From assembly GCA_003427395.1 (NCBI GenBank), contig BFEA01000046.1:1624323-1647932 (forward strand): DNA of 23,610 nt, given 5' to 3'. The first letter of the stretch is position 1. The number at the start of each line of letters is the position of its first letter. The notes beneath the pieces are model-generated. The model did no database searches. It worked only from the letters and a program-made list of their open reading frames with translations, and had not been told where the DNA came from. The translations under genes were made by a program, and so were the position numbers. Source of the DNA: Chara braunii (taxonomy: Eukaryota > Streptophyta > Charophyceae > Charales > Characeae). Below are positions 10,102 through 20,660 of this stretch, piece after piece.

Positions 10102-10300
10102 GCAGAGGGAGAGGAGGAGATAGTGGACTTAGAAGAGAAAGAAGAAGAACTCTCTTTCTCACACACACTCACACACATGTATGTGTAGTATTGAATATAT
10201 CCCCATTCTAGTGGTAGATTCATTCGATTTTATTATTTTATCTATTTATTTATTTATTTATTTTATTTTGTTTTATTCTATTTGTCCTATCGATGGAAGT
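10102..10300 (+). repeat. Direct repeat left of the gap
   Basis: Shares an order of blocks with 11071-11286: gtggacttaga, purine-rich DNA, a tctc/cacac run, catgtatg, gtagattcatt, (tttatttatt)n, and tcctatyg. The two lie on either side of the CA-gap-TC region. Confidence 0.75.
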
Positions 10301-10324
10301 ATCATGAGGTCGGTTGCACTCATT

Positions 10325-10325
<1 letters not shown>

Positions 10326-10415
<90 letters not shown>
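10326..10415. repeat. CA microsatellite at gap edge
   Basis: Uninterrupted (ac)n running straight into ambiguous bases; its true length is unknown. Confidence 0.98.
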
Positions 10416-10981
10416 NNNNNNNNNNNNNNNNNNNNNNNNNNNNNNNNNNNNNNNNNNNNNNNNNNNNNNNNNNNNNNNNNNNNNNNNNNNNNNNNNNNNN
10501 NNNNNNNNNNNNNNNNNNNNNNNNNNNNNNNNNNNNNNNNNNNNNNNNNNNNNNNNNNNNNNNNNNNNNNNNNNNNNNNNNNNNNNNNNNNNNNNNNNNN
10601 NNNNNNNNNNNNNNNNNNNNNNNNNNNNNNNNNNNNNNNNNNNNNNNNNNNNNNNNNNNNNNNNNNNNNNNNNNNNNNNNNNNNNNNNNNNNNNNNNNNN
10701 NNNNNNNNNNNNNNNNNNNNNNNNNNNNNNNNNNNNNNNNNNNNNNNNNNNNNNNNNNNNNNNNNNNNNNNNNNNNNNNNNNNNNNNNNNNNNNNNNNNN
10801 NNNNNNNNNNNNNNNNNNNNNNNNNNNNNNNNNNNNNNNNNNNNNNNNNNNNNNNNNNNNNNNNNNNNNNNNNNNNNNNNNNNNNNNNNNNNNNNNNNNN
10901 NNNNNNNNNNNNNNNNNNNNNNNNNNNNNNNNNNNNNNNNNNNNNNNNNNNNNNNNNNNNNNNNNNNNNNNNNNNNNNNNN
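10416..10981. other. Assembly gap, 566 N
   Basis: A continuous run of N, flanked by CA repeats on the left and TC repeats on the right. Nothing can be said of its content. Confidence 1.

Positions 10982-11041
<60 letters not shown>
10982..11041. repeat. TC microsatellite at gap edge
   Basis: Uninterrupted (tc)n starting at the gap. Confidence 0.98.
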
Positions 11042-11044
<3 letters not shown>

Positions 11045-11070
11045 GTATGTAGATGCCAGGTTAGGTAGCG

Positions 11071-11286
11071 AGAGGGTGAGGAGAGATGGTGGACTTAGAG
11101 CAGAAAGAAGAAAAACTCTCTCTCTCTCTGTCACACACTCTCACACACTCTCACACACACACACACACACACACTCATGTATGGTAGTGAATGTGTCCAT
11201 TTTAGCAGTAGATTCATTACATTTTATTTATTTATTTCATTTATTTTATTTATTTTATTTATTTTATTTATCCTATTGGTGGGAGT
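11071..11286 (+). repeat. Direct repeat right of the gap
   Basis: Partner of 10102-10300. It contains tcacacactc units, a short (ac)n to 11174 and a (ttttattta)n run at 11220-11272. Confidence 0.75.
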
Positions 11287-11504
11287 AAGTCGAGTGATTG
11301 ACGACTTACCTGTTCTCTCCTCTCCAACGTCGTCGTCGTCACTATCGTCTTCGGAGCCGCGGTCGTCATCGCCAGTTGTCGTCGTCCTCGTGGAGTCGTG
11401 GTCGCTGCCATCCGACAGCATGCTCAGGTACGTGCTCTTCTTTCCTCCCCCTTTATTTCTTCTCCTTCTTTCTTTCTCCTTCTCCTCCTCCTTCTTCCTC
11501 TAAA
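11287..11504. other. Exon-like acidic/serine-rich stretch
   Basis: On the plus strand a Ser-rich frame ends at atgctcag/gtacgt (donor at 11429), followed by pyrimidine-rich DNA leading to the RFNEL-like segment. On the minus strand the same DNA reads as an Asp-rich stretch ending gaacag/gtaagt near 11308. Donor-like sequences therefore exist on both strands and the orientation is unresolved. No family is recognised. Confidence 0.25.
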
Positions 11505-11700
11505 TGATAAGGTTCAACGAACTTTTCCAAAGCATCCCCAGCGGCAACCCGCCGAGATCACCGCGATCCAACACTTCATCGGATCATTCAATCGGTAGGG
11601 GCAACGGAGGTGTGTACAAAGGGCAGGGATGTAACCAGCGCGAGCCGATGATTCGCGCTTACTTACATTCCTCTTTCAAGATCGATAATTACAACACTCT
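11505..11700 (+). pseudogene. Exon-like segment, RFNEL family copy 2
   Basis: An open frame starting RFNELF, then Ser/Pro/Gly-rich, related to 5371-5562 in both DNA and protein. Here the upstream pyrimidine run ends cctctaaatgataag rather than a clean acceptor. After 11720 the frame simply translates TTC repeats, so the 138-codon open frame is not a real protein length. Confidence 0.3.
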
Positions 11701-11734
11701 TCCCCACCGCGATGAACCCAAACTTCCCTTCTCC

Positions 11735-11793
11735 CTCGTTCTTCTTCTTTTTCTTTTTCTTCTTCTTCTTCTTCTTTTTCATTTTCTTCTTCT

Positions 11794-11822
<29 letters not shown>
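11735..11822. repeat. TTC microsatellite
   Basis: Interrupted (ttc)n. Poly-Phe/Leu or poly-Lys readings here are artefacts of the repeat. Confidence 0.95.
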
Positions 11823-11824
<2 letters not shown>

Positions 11825-11965
11825 GCGCTTTCTTCTTTCTCCGCGCGGTCTTCTCCTACCCCTGCGCAGTTCTCCTCTTCGCTCCCTTCCTGGCATTCAG
11901 CCTTCTCCCTCAGTGCATAGGCTCATTGTCGACGCCCAGGTTGCGCCCCGCCCCATCTTCCGTTG

Positions 11966-12061
11966 CTCCCCACTCGCCATCCTCCTCTGCTCCCCGCGCG
12001 CCATCCTCCTCCGCTCTCCACGCGCAATCCTCCTCTGCTCCCCGCGCGCCATCCACCTCTG
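11966..12061. repeat. 24-bp minisatellite, four units
   Basis: Four tandem 24-bp units (11966, 11990, 12014, 12038) of the form ctccccgcgcgccatcctcc plus tctg. Because 24 is a multiple of three, the plus-strand frame gives a repeated SPRAILLC-like octapeptide with no stop. Confidence 0.9.
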
Positions 12062-12769
12062 CTCGCTAATCCGCGCTCGCCCCTTTGCTGCCGTACTTCA
12101 GCGAGATTGTCGCCCTGAAGTCGTCGAAAGATCGATATCGGGAAGTTTGGGGAATGAACCTGCCCCGGGTCTGACCGTTAAATCGCCGAGTTTCCGTACG
12201 AGAATCGGGGGGGGGGGGAAGAAGTTAACCAAGAATCTAGAATTCGTAAAAAAAAAAATAATAATAATAATAATAAAATTGAATAAGACAAAAGAAGAGA
12301 GAAATCTAACTACCTAACTACCCGGTCGTGGCAGGTAGGTCAGTGCCATACCAGGTAAAGGTAGATGTGCTGAGTACCCGACTCGGAGGCCGAGTAGGAG
12401 AAGACAAAAATTGGCATTTTTAGACGCTCAATATCTAGTAGGTTGACAGGGACCAGCCCAAGTCTCAGCGTGTATCATAGGCCTAGCTGACACGATATTG
12501 ACCCAATCAACCCCTCGACCTTTTTCGGTCCGAGAGTATTGCTACTAATCCTAACCATCACAGTGCACGTCAAGACAACGCGCGCACAGATTCTCGAAAT
12601 TTTCTCACCGATTCGCCTCGGCCTCAATGGCCGAGGAAATCGTTTCAAGTGTCACGCCAAAGCGTGCACACCCATTTCATCTCAGATTGGCTCCATCATG
12701 GTAGCCGACGCCGTCACCGTGTCAAATGCAAAAGCATGGCCAAATACCCTTGTAAATACCCTTGAAAGG
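12062..12769. other. Gene-free stretch with three hairpins
   Basis: A G run near 12210 and poly-A plus (aat)n at 12248-12277 come first. Hairpins: actcgg/ccgagt at 12381-12395; cctcggcc/ggccgagg at 12616-12636; and ccaaataccctt/aagggtatttgg at 12740-12777. The sequence ggtccga-agtatt appears at 12528 and again at 12776. A 94-codon open frame (12539-12823) crosses a hairpin and a repeat boundary and has no domain. Confidence 0.5.
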
Positions 12770-12777
12770 GTATTTGG
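12740..12777. other. Hairpin at the end of the inverted repeat
   Basis: 12-bp perfect arms with a 14-nt loop. Its right arm overlaps the last bases shared with 4691-4698, so the homology of the inverted repeat stops inside the hairpin. Confidence 0.65.
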
Positions 12778-13990
12778 TCCGACAGTATTCCCAGACCCTA
12801 TTAAGCGACGTCCCCGTCGCTAGGGATGTTTATCACGATCGTTCATACAATTTCCTTTTTATCGTTTCCCATAGTCAAATCAACCGATAAAATATGACAT
12901 GATCGATAACATCACTGGACAGGTGATACTTCCCAGACCCTATTAAGCGATGTCCCCGTCGCCCGGAGAATTGTATGCAAACAAGATGTTTTCAGACAAG
13001 CAAATCATCAAATCTGAATCCTGGAATGAAATGTGGTTTCAGGATTGACGTCGTCACCTCACCTTTCATTATTACTGCCGGGATTTTAACCCGGGTCTCC
13101 CACATAAAATAAATTAAATGACTTGAAGTGGGGATACTTGATATGTACTACAGTACATGAAATAGTTAAGTATGACAATGCACCTTTCCTTCCCCCGCAC
13201 CCTTAGTCTTTGGCCCAGGTATTCGTTGGTTGTTTTCAGGGTCGGTGTTCACGTGCGAACTCAACCCGTCAAACGCGGGTCGTAACCGAGACCTTAGGTG
13301 TTCAACTGTTGATATCACAATCCAAAGTTGTCTGTCATCCTGCCCAAAGCCTAATACAGGAGGACAACGGTCTCCATCATGACCCACCACAGTCCTGCTG
13401 ATCAGGCCGGAGCTGCGGCCCACTGTGTTGTCATATTAACAGTGGTTCCCGTATTGGTTACGCAATAACGGGTAAATCCTCCTATCCTGGGTTTTACCCA
13501 ATTTCTAGACCTGACTCTCGACCCCTCTAGTAACTACCTGAGTTGATTCCCTCACTAGGGAGGCCGCCCTTCAGGTCTCAACTCTAGGCCAAAACCGGAA
13601 GGTCCGCTGCCTGGTTATACTTGGTCAGCAACCAACGCTGGGAGTTACGTCCCAACGATGCCAATTTTCCACTATAGGCTTGGTAATTTATGCCCTCAGG
13701 TTAACCCTTGCGTGGATGAACGATGCTTTTTAAATAAATGAGATAATAAATTGAGCATTCGTCAGGCTGCCACTCAGGGTTGTGCCCTCCAAGTCTTTGA
13801 TCATAGCTCGGTGAGGCACGCACATCGGAGTCATTTTGTATATATATAAAAAAAACCATTATTTTTAAAATAAATATTTGTTGACTCTTTGCTTGTCCGA
13901 ATCCAAAAAAAAAAACATCACTTTCATAATGATTGCAAAAAAAAATTGCAAAGGAATAGATAGGACTCAAAGGAGTTTATCCATGTCTGA
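12770..13990 (-). repeat. Inverted repeat arm 2 of the element
   Basis: Reverse complement of 3665-4698. It also holds extra DNA: ttcccagaccctattaagcg plus gtccccgtcgc occurs near 12788 and again near 12929, with about 105 unrelated bases between, where arm 1 has one copy. It also has small extra stretches near 13622-13660 and 13697-13710. Confidence 0.8.
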
Positions 13991-16359
13991 GTATTAAGCT
14001 AAGTTGCCCCAAAAAAGGATTACCCCTTTTTTACGGCAGTTATCAAATCGAACCACATTCCATCATCCTGATCGATATCACTGTCGAAGGAACATGTCAC
14101 ATGCAACTCGTTACTGTACGAAGGGTTTTTCCCATGTTTTCACAAAACTTTACAATACAAGTGTAAGTGACATTCTCATGCCAAAAGAAGGAATATTACT
14201 CAAGATAGTAGAAGAAACGTTTGAGACTGTAAGGAAAATAAATCATAATTCATACAATATCAAAACAATCAGTCATACCAATTTAAACAAACAGCAAGTG
14301 GTAGCTTCGTTAACAATGAGAACAACGGTTACAATTAAGACTGCACGAGAACAAAATCACAGCGAAGTTACAATGACAATGATAACGATGACATGAAGTA
14401 TACTACTCCTTCAGGCTTAATAGGGGTAAATCGTGTTGAGGGGTGGTGTAATCCGATGAAAGGATAACATCTCAGATCCCGAGCCCCGCTTCTAGGACTG
14501 AGCCTCACCACATCTCCCTCCGATTCAGATGTTGCGACCCCATCACTCGGCTACTTAATAGAGTAAGATAACCTCACCTTTCATGATCGTGGTTAGTGAG
14601 ACCTCGACTAAGAAGGTGAGGTGACTCTGCTCGACACAACACACGGTTAGGTCACTACTCCTTCCCTTGTGGGGAACAACAGTCGTCTTTTCTACAAGCA
14701 GCGTCTTGATACGATCACCACACCTTCCTCCCTTTTAACGGTAATGTAGTCATCTCTCCTGTGCAAGGAAAAATATAACACCCCACTGTGGACCAGAAAT
14801 ATTGTTCCGGCGTGAGTCTCACTACCGTCTATAGGACTTAACTATACCCTTTTCAAACCCTCTCAGGCAAAGGTATCAATCAACATTGCAATCCGCCAAA
14901 AGGACAGGTTCTTCATGCTAACCTCCTTTGAGAGAATTTTTTTTCTTCAAAGGTTGTTCACTCCATTCACCTTCGGTCCCATGGCGAACGTGGATTTCAT
15001 GCAGCCTTCCTACCCTTTTTAAGGAAAACAATTCATAAGCATATCCAGATATATACAAGCAATCACCAAGTAATTACCAAAACAATTCATACTTCACTCC
15101 ACCAAGAACAAGATATACAATGATACGCCACTTTAAACATATATCATTCATTCCCCACATACATTCATTCATACCCAGTCATACACAGTTACCATAGTGA
15201 GAATAAGTAGTTTTATCACCTTTCATATAAAATTGAAATTCGAGGAGTCGGGTTGTCCTAAAGTGGACATTCTCATACTCTGATTATATCGAGTAACGAG
15301 TCGATAACAGTCCGAGTCTATTCATATTGCTTTAACAATAAGATAAATAAACTCCTTATACAAGGGTTCCTAAAGTTAATTCGTCATCGTACTTTATCAT
15401 ATACAACCTTAAACAGATACCTACTTTTCACGTAGATGACATGATATTACCTTTACTATACTGTTTGTCCCAAATGGTTAATGAGTTACTGAGTGGATAA
15501 TTAACTTGTGTCTCATGATCCTCTAAGGTTAAATTATACTTTTAATAAGCAACTTCATCAATCGGACTCCATACCAGATAAGCATCAGATATTTACTAAA
15601 TAGTTGACCCCCCTAGCCATCAAGACAACTAAGCACAGTATCTTTCACTCTGTCTCTTTATGTCATCACACAATACGCCTATATTTGGGCTTCTAGGCTA
15701 CAATGTCCAATACCTCAAGCTTGCTCTTGTAAACTCTAAGACTACTTTATATTTTGACAGACCCTTAATATACTACCGTTTACTATCCCCAAATGCACCT
15801 ATCATACGGAAGCGCATGATCTTTGGTCATTACAACTTTACGAATTAGCTAACCTTTTAGCCAAATACCCTCATCATCATACCATATTAGATAGATCCTT
15901 GGAGAAGACAATTATCTCAAGTAGATCATGATAGAATCATATGTCACACGGTACACCCTCTCAGTAAGACAACCGTTGAAACATAGGGTCTATCATTAGG
16001 GCGTATATCATATAATTCCAAGAATTTAACGATCTAGTTGGATTATCTAAGTAATAACTACTAGGGTTAGTTTAATTTACAATCTTGTACTCAGACTCTA
16101 TGACAAACGACCTAGCCAACGGACATAGCCTTCAAGTAGATATCCTAACTATCAGGCAATGTAACATCTATTTACATCGTCGGCGTGACTTCACACTTCC
16201 TTCACGCGTGTAGCATTCTAAGTGTCTATCATACGGTAACTCAATTAAGTCTTATATATCACAAGCTATATTAGCTCGTTTAAAGGTTGTCGTTTTGCTT
16301 CGATTATCGTTTTACCAAACCCGAGTTCACTCACTGAGGACCTCGGTTAGAAAGCGAGA
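13991..16359 (-). mobile_element. Retroelement internal region, minus strand
   Basis: This is the DNA downstream of the intact primer-binding site. It is AT-rich with no long minus-strand frame, so no gag or pol is visible. The 40 bases next to the site align with 1259-1300. A plus-strand frame of 130 codons (14004-14396) is antisense to the element and has no recognisable domain. 14780-15020 starts with tataacacccc, which loosely resembles the start of some plant LTRs, but I cannot delimit an element. Confidence 0.4.
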
Positions 16360-16377
16360 TCCCCGGCAACGGCGCCA
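16360..16377 (-). other. tRNA-Asp primer-binding site, intact
   Basis: The plus strand reads tccccggcaacggcgcca, preceded by ga. This equals the last bases of plant cytosolic tRNA-Asp(GUC) with its CCA tail, as I recall that tRNA, so the minus strand is a full complement. It lies 2 nt from the LTR end. This fixes the element orientation and is the main argument for a plant host. Confidence 0.85.
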
Positions 16378-16379
16378 CC

Positions 16380-16840
16380 TGTCGCGTGCGGCGATCCCAC
16401 ACCCAGACGTAAAGTAGTTTTTGGTGTTGAACCTCACGGTCGTATCACGCAGGAGTTTTAATAGTGGGTTTCAGCGTAAAGACCAACTCCAACCGTGCGT
16501 GCGTGCTATACCTCTCGCGACTCCCTACGACAGGTTAGGGATCCCGCGAGGTACAACATACCTTCACCTGCGAGAGTTGTCACCATCCCTTCGGTGGGCG
16601 TATCACTGCTGAGCTTCTGACCCACGTGCGAAGGTTTTTACATTCAATCGCAGAGGTAGGCCAGTCGAGGGCGTTTGCTCGATCGCCGTAGTATTGGCAT
16701 ACGCGCAGTTGAACGCCTAAGACTGACCCGTATATACGTCGGGCATCGGGGCGCTGATCTCCCAGACCGACTATTAACTCAGGTCGACTCGACTGACAAA
16801 CGTTCACGCATACTATGTTTTGAATATAAATAGTTTCTAT
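16380..16840 (-). mobile_element. LTR 3' end, copy c (minus strand)
   Basis: Starts with tgtcgcg, the complement of a CGCGACA terminus. A TATA-like CTATTTATATTC lies on the minus strand at 16822-16833, which would place transcription start roughly 400 bases before the LTR end if it is used. The outer end of the LTR is not identifiable because homology with copy b continues without a break. Confidence 0.75.
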
Positions 16841-18307
16841 ATGTCTGACTCATAACCTATCCTCTTTTCGGAACACAGTCCCCTCTGTACTTGAATTAAT
16901 ACGAGTTGCATATAAAACATATACCCACATCACCTAGTGGCTAAGTCCATTCGACATATCTCTCTGTGAAAACCTTTTAGCCATAACATACATACATGTG
17001 AGGTGAGACAAGGCTGGGTAATTAGGCGAGGAGATGTCACATACACATAACACATTCACGATAACAATCTGAATTCATCAAGAAAACATAGGTCATTGAC
17101 CTTTCAAACATGTACAGATGAAATGAACATGAAAATAAGGTTTGTTGCCTTGGACCCTTTGTAAATAAGAAAGAGGCGTAGAGCTGACGGATCTCCAAGA
17201 AACAAACAAATGCGAAGGCATGGCCTTCGTTCGGCAGAACAGAAATTTTACGTCAGCAGATGATTTTGTTTTATTGCTCACTAAGGCCGTAAAAGGCACT
17301 AATCCTAATCTTCCTAGCAATCAGAGAAAACACAAGGTTGGATATTCAAACCAAGTGTAGAAATTACGCGTTGACGAGATGTCTGGATCAAGGTCCAGGA
17401 TAACATAAGTTTCTCAGTGTGTTGTCGTGAATAGCATATGGCTGATCGTATTACTGACATGCGGACAAAAGTCAATCACATTACACAATTCTAGCAGAGT
17501 CAACCATTCATTCACTTTCACACATATCACACTTACGCTTCCAATCTTTTTAACCAGACATTCTTCTTTCGACTTCGTCATTCAAGGACCTCTTTTGACC
17601 AAACACAGACCCTTTAGACAAATGACCCGAAACAAAAATGTCATTTAGTGCAAAGGTTAATGCAAAGTGTGGGTGTAGAAGGTGAGTGAGGGTTGAGTTG
17701 GATAACCAACCTGTTACCATAAGGCAACAACATGTAGTCTCGTATAGACTCATAATGAGTGTTCTTCATCAGGATGACCTGCAATCACACACACGCCACA
17801 AGATCTCAATACCTCCCTCACTATCGCCCCACACGAAGTTCAGCGATGTGAACTTCAGTTCTATCAGTGGACTATAATATAGTCTGATCAAATACAAGTA
17901 TGAAATAAGAAGACCCCGACAGAAACCTTCATCTCATACTTACTCAAGCAGTAGGATAACTCAGACATGAGTATCCCACCACCTGTTTTAGTCTAACTGG
18001 TTTAGACTTAGACAGACCATGGGATGACCCACACAGGAGTACCCCACATCTAGTCTGTCAACCTAACTATCTAAGATATGTATGCTTGTAGAGACGAGTA
18101 ATAGGATGTTCCTCACCCTGGAGCCTTATCCTGTCACCCGTCCTACATCCATTCATCAATCAATTCGCACTTACATTTGCTCTAGGCCCTCGTGCGCGAA
18201 CCCAGGCCATGGCTCTAGCTAGGTACTGGTTCACATGCATATGTCTGATGGTACTGGCAAGCAGATCAGAACAGACGGTGTAGGCAATGAAATAGTAACA
18301 ACAACAA
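16841..18307. other. Non-coding part of the duplicated block
   Basis: Matches 6131-7450. An extra 147 bp at 17153-17299 is the main difference. No gene is supported. Confidence 0.5.
17153..17299. other. 147-bp insertion or deletion relative to copy 1
   Basis: Copy 1 reads gttgccttagcaataatcc across this point. The extra DNA contains a 7-bp hairpin cgaaggc/gccttcg near 17212. It has no clear terminal inverted repeats or target-site duplication, so I cannot call it a transposon. Confidence 0.6.
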
Positions 18308-18312
18308 ATAAC

Positions 18313-18355
<43 letters not shown>

Positions 18356-18420
18356 TAGAATAATAATAATAATAATAATAATATGAATAATAATAATATG
18401 AATAATAGTAATAATAATAC
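18308..18420. repeat. AAT microsatellite
   Basis: (aat)n interrupted by atag and atg units; counterpart of 7451-7518. Confidence 0.95.
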
Positions 18421-19209
18421 AAGAAAATGAATAAACGCGATACGCAAAGGTCTAAGTCACGATCAATCATGCGGAAGTCCAGAAAGTCATGTAACGAGTA
18501 GAGAGCTGAAATGCACCAAGATTTCATTCAAATGAGAGCGCCAACGTTCAAACCCTTCAGGTCATATCCTTGCAGTGTTCAATGCCGCTCTTTTCTACCT
18601 AGTGGTTGCAGTCCGCCTATGGCTCCTAATGCCTTGTTGTACTGCAGCGCGGTTGCACCCCACACTACTCAATGCCTGTGAGTACCTAAGGCTAGCCTGC
18701 GCACATGCAGACACTTGTGCAGTGTCGCAGCAGTGTGTTCACTTTGTTTGCCGTTACCAAAACGCCCTGGACTATCTGGCTCCCTCCTCCCTATATGGGA
18801 GGTGTTGCTGGACTGTTTGGGCCTTACCGTGGAAGTTTTCGGTAGCTTCCGGTCAGGTCCCAGCGCCTGCGCCTAGGCCCATGTCTACAGTTGAAGGCCC
18901 GGGCCCTTCGCAGTGGGGCACACTCAGATCTATCCAGGTTCTAAATGTTTGCTATATTTGTATTGGACTGTGGGGTGGATGTGACGGCAATGCTGCATTC
19001 TCATTGCCCGCGGTTACTTAGTGATGTGTCGGTCTCACATGAAGTGTGTGTGTATGTGTGTCCCGGGCGCAACCATCCGGGGCTCTGAGCTTAACTGTGC
19101 AGCCTTAACGCCGGCTTGACGCTGGTACTGCGGACGGCGCAGGACTGTGGCAGCATGCTCGCGCTGTCTGTTATATGCGCCAGGCATTGCGGACGTGGTG
19201 CTGCTACCA
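18421..19209. other. Unique DNA, partly absent from copy 1
   Basis: 18421-18748 matches 7519-7846. 18749-19209 has no counterpart in copy 1. A 148-codon open frame (18575-19021) spans both parts, encodes a Cys-rich product without a recognised domain and is cut short in copy 1. Not called as a gene. Confidence 0.4.
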
Positions 19210-19950
19210 ATCTTCATGCTGATATGGCGCATGCCACCTGTCCCTACATCTGACGTGGCATGGCTACACTGTCTACCTGTTGACGTGGCGCAGGCCACTC
19301 CTCCATACTGCTGTTGTGGCCTGCCACAGGTCTACACCACTGCTGTGGTCTGCGATCTGTCGACTTTACCGATGCGGCGCAGACCATTTGTCGATACGGC
19401 TGACGTGGCATACACCACGCTGTCTACATTGTTGATGTGGCATGGCCACGCTGTCTGCATGCTGATGCGGCGCATGCCACTTGCCTACATTGTTAACGTG
19501 GCATGGACACACTGTCTGCATGCGGATGCGGCGCAGGCCACCAGTCGACATTGCTGATGTGGCACATGCCACTTGTCTGCATTGTTGCTGTGGCACAAGC
19601 CATCTGTGTATACCGCCGCTGTGTGCAGATCATCAGTTTACATTGTTGATGTGCCCCTGCCACTGGTCTACGTTGTTGTTGTGGCGCAGCCATCTGTTTC
19701 TACTACTGACGTGGCATCAGCCACGCTGTGTACACGATGATGTGGCACATGCCACTCGCCTACATTGTTGAGGTGGCATTGCCACGTTGTCTGCAGTGGT
19801 GATGTGGCGCATGCCACTTGTCTACACTGCTGATGTGGTACTGCCGCCTGTCTGCCGCTGACGCAGCATTGGCCACATTGTCTACCTGCTGATGTGGCGC
19901 TGCCACCTATCTCTACCGTTGTTGTGGCACAGGCCACCTGTTTGCCTGTT
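19210..19950. repeat. 31-bp minisatellite, copy 2 (about 24 units)
   Basis: Same unit as 7847-8222 with about twice as many copies. The extra units are 19210-19570. Most units keep the tggc...gcca dyad even where the bases between them vary. Confidence 0.88.
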
Positions 19951-20227
19951 TGTCCGTATGTCTGTTTGTCCGTGCCTGTTTGTCGGTATATCTGTTCATA
20001 TCTCTATTGTTGTCTGTCTGTCTATCTTTTATTGGTTGTTTGTCCGTTTCTCTCTTTCAGTGTGTGTGTGCACAATCTGATGGAAGTATAGTGACGAGCC
20101 ATAGTCGACCGAAACAAGTTTGAATCTGATCTATGTTCTCGGCTTCGTATTCTCCTAGTTGTGGGCGCAAACTGCCAGTTTGTCATCTGGTAGCATGCAC
20201 GCCGGACATAAAAAAAAAGACCAGTCT
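19951..20227. other. Unique DNA after the minisatellite
   Basis: Tgtttgtc-rich bases and a unique stretch, matching 8223-8448. No feature recognised. Confidence 0.5.
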
Positions 20228-20251
20228 AATTACAATAATAATAATAATAAT

Positions 20252-20317
<66 letters not shown>

Positions 20318-20325
20318 TGATATAA
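20228..20325. repeat. AAT microsatellite before protease-like exon
   Basis: Long (aat)n followed by gatgatataatatgcaag, a possible splice acceptor. Confidence 0.95.
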
Positions 20326-20333
20326 TATGCAAG

Positions 20334-20656
20334 GAATATGAATGTGAACGATATACAGAAAACCAAGTTGCGAAATCACATAGATGTCCAAGTAGTCGTA
20401 TCGAAACAGAGAGCATAAATGTACCGAGCAACCATCCATATCGAGCAAGATACTGACGTAATGAGTCAATGTTCAAGCCCGTAGGCCACACCAACGCAAT
20501 ATCCACAGTCGTTGCTCCCTGCCTGGTACCTGGCGCCCAGTCAACTCTACCTGACTATCCTGCCTACAACTGTGTTCGCTCGACAGGCTCACCTCAACTC
20601 TCGAAGACCAATGCATATGATTGTCGACACCGTAGCCGACCTCTCACATGTACCAG
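20334..20656 (+). pseudogene. Retropepsin-like exon, copy 1
   Basis: Lies between an AAT tract ending tgcaag and the donor taccag/gtacgt. From 20469 one frame stays open to the donor. It has FKPVGHTNAIS at 20472-20504 and, about 40 residues later, YDCRHRSRPLTC. In Ty3/Gypsy proteases the active-site block reads like DTGA or DSGATHNFIS, and a Y-D-G...P-L-G stretch follows. Here G, T, N, I, S fit but the catalytic Asp is gone. The upstream half needs a frame change. A related copy is at 21833-22148. The match is by eye only. Confidence 0.3.
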
Positions 20657-20660
20657 GTAC

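Noticed and set aside
10181-11134. Open frames of nearly 300 codons across the gap
   Set aside because: They consist of His-Thr, Cys-Val, Ser-Leu or Arg-Glu dipeptides from CA/TC repeats plus unknown residues from the N run.
12539-12823. 94-codon open frame
   Set aside because: It crosses a hairpin, a repeat boundary and one of the duplicated 32-bp pieces, and has no domain.
12785-12825. Helitron-like 3' end (gcgac/gtcgc hairpin followed by CTAG)
   Set aside because: The hairpin-to-CTRR distance is wrong, the stem is only 5 bp, and there is no matching 5' TC end.
14004-14396. 130-codon plus-strand open frame
   Set aside because: Antisense to the retroelement, with no recognisable domain and a low-complexity end (MTMITMT). 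Such a length can occur by chance.
14780-15020. Second LTR starting tataacacccc
   Set aside because: There is only a short resemblance to plant LTR starts. No partner terminus, primer-binding site or target duplication was found.
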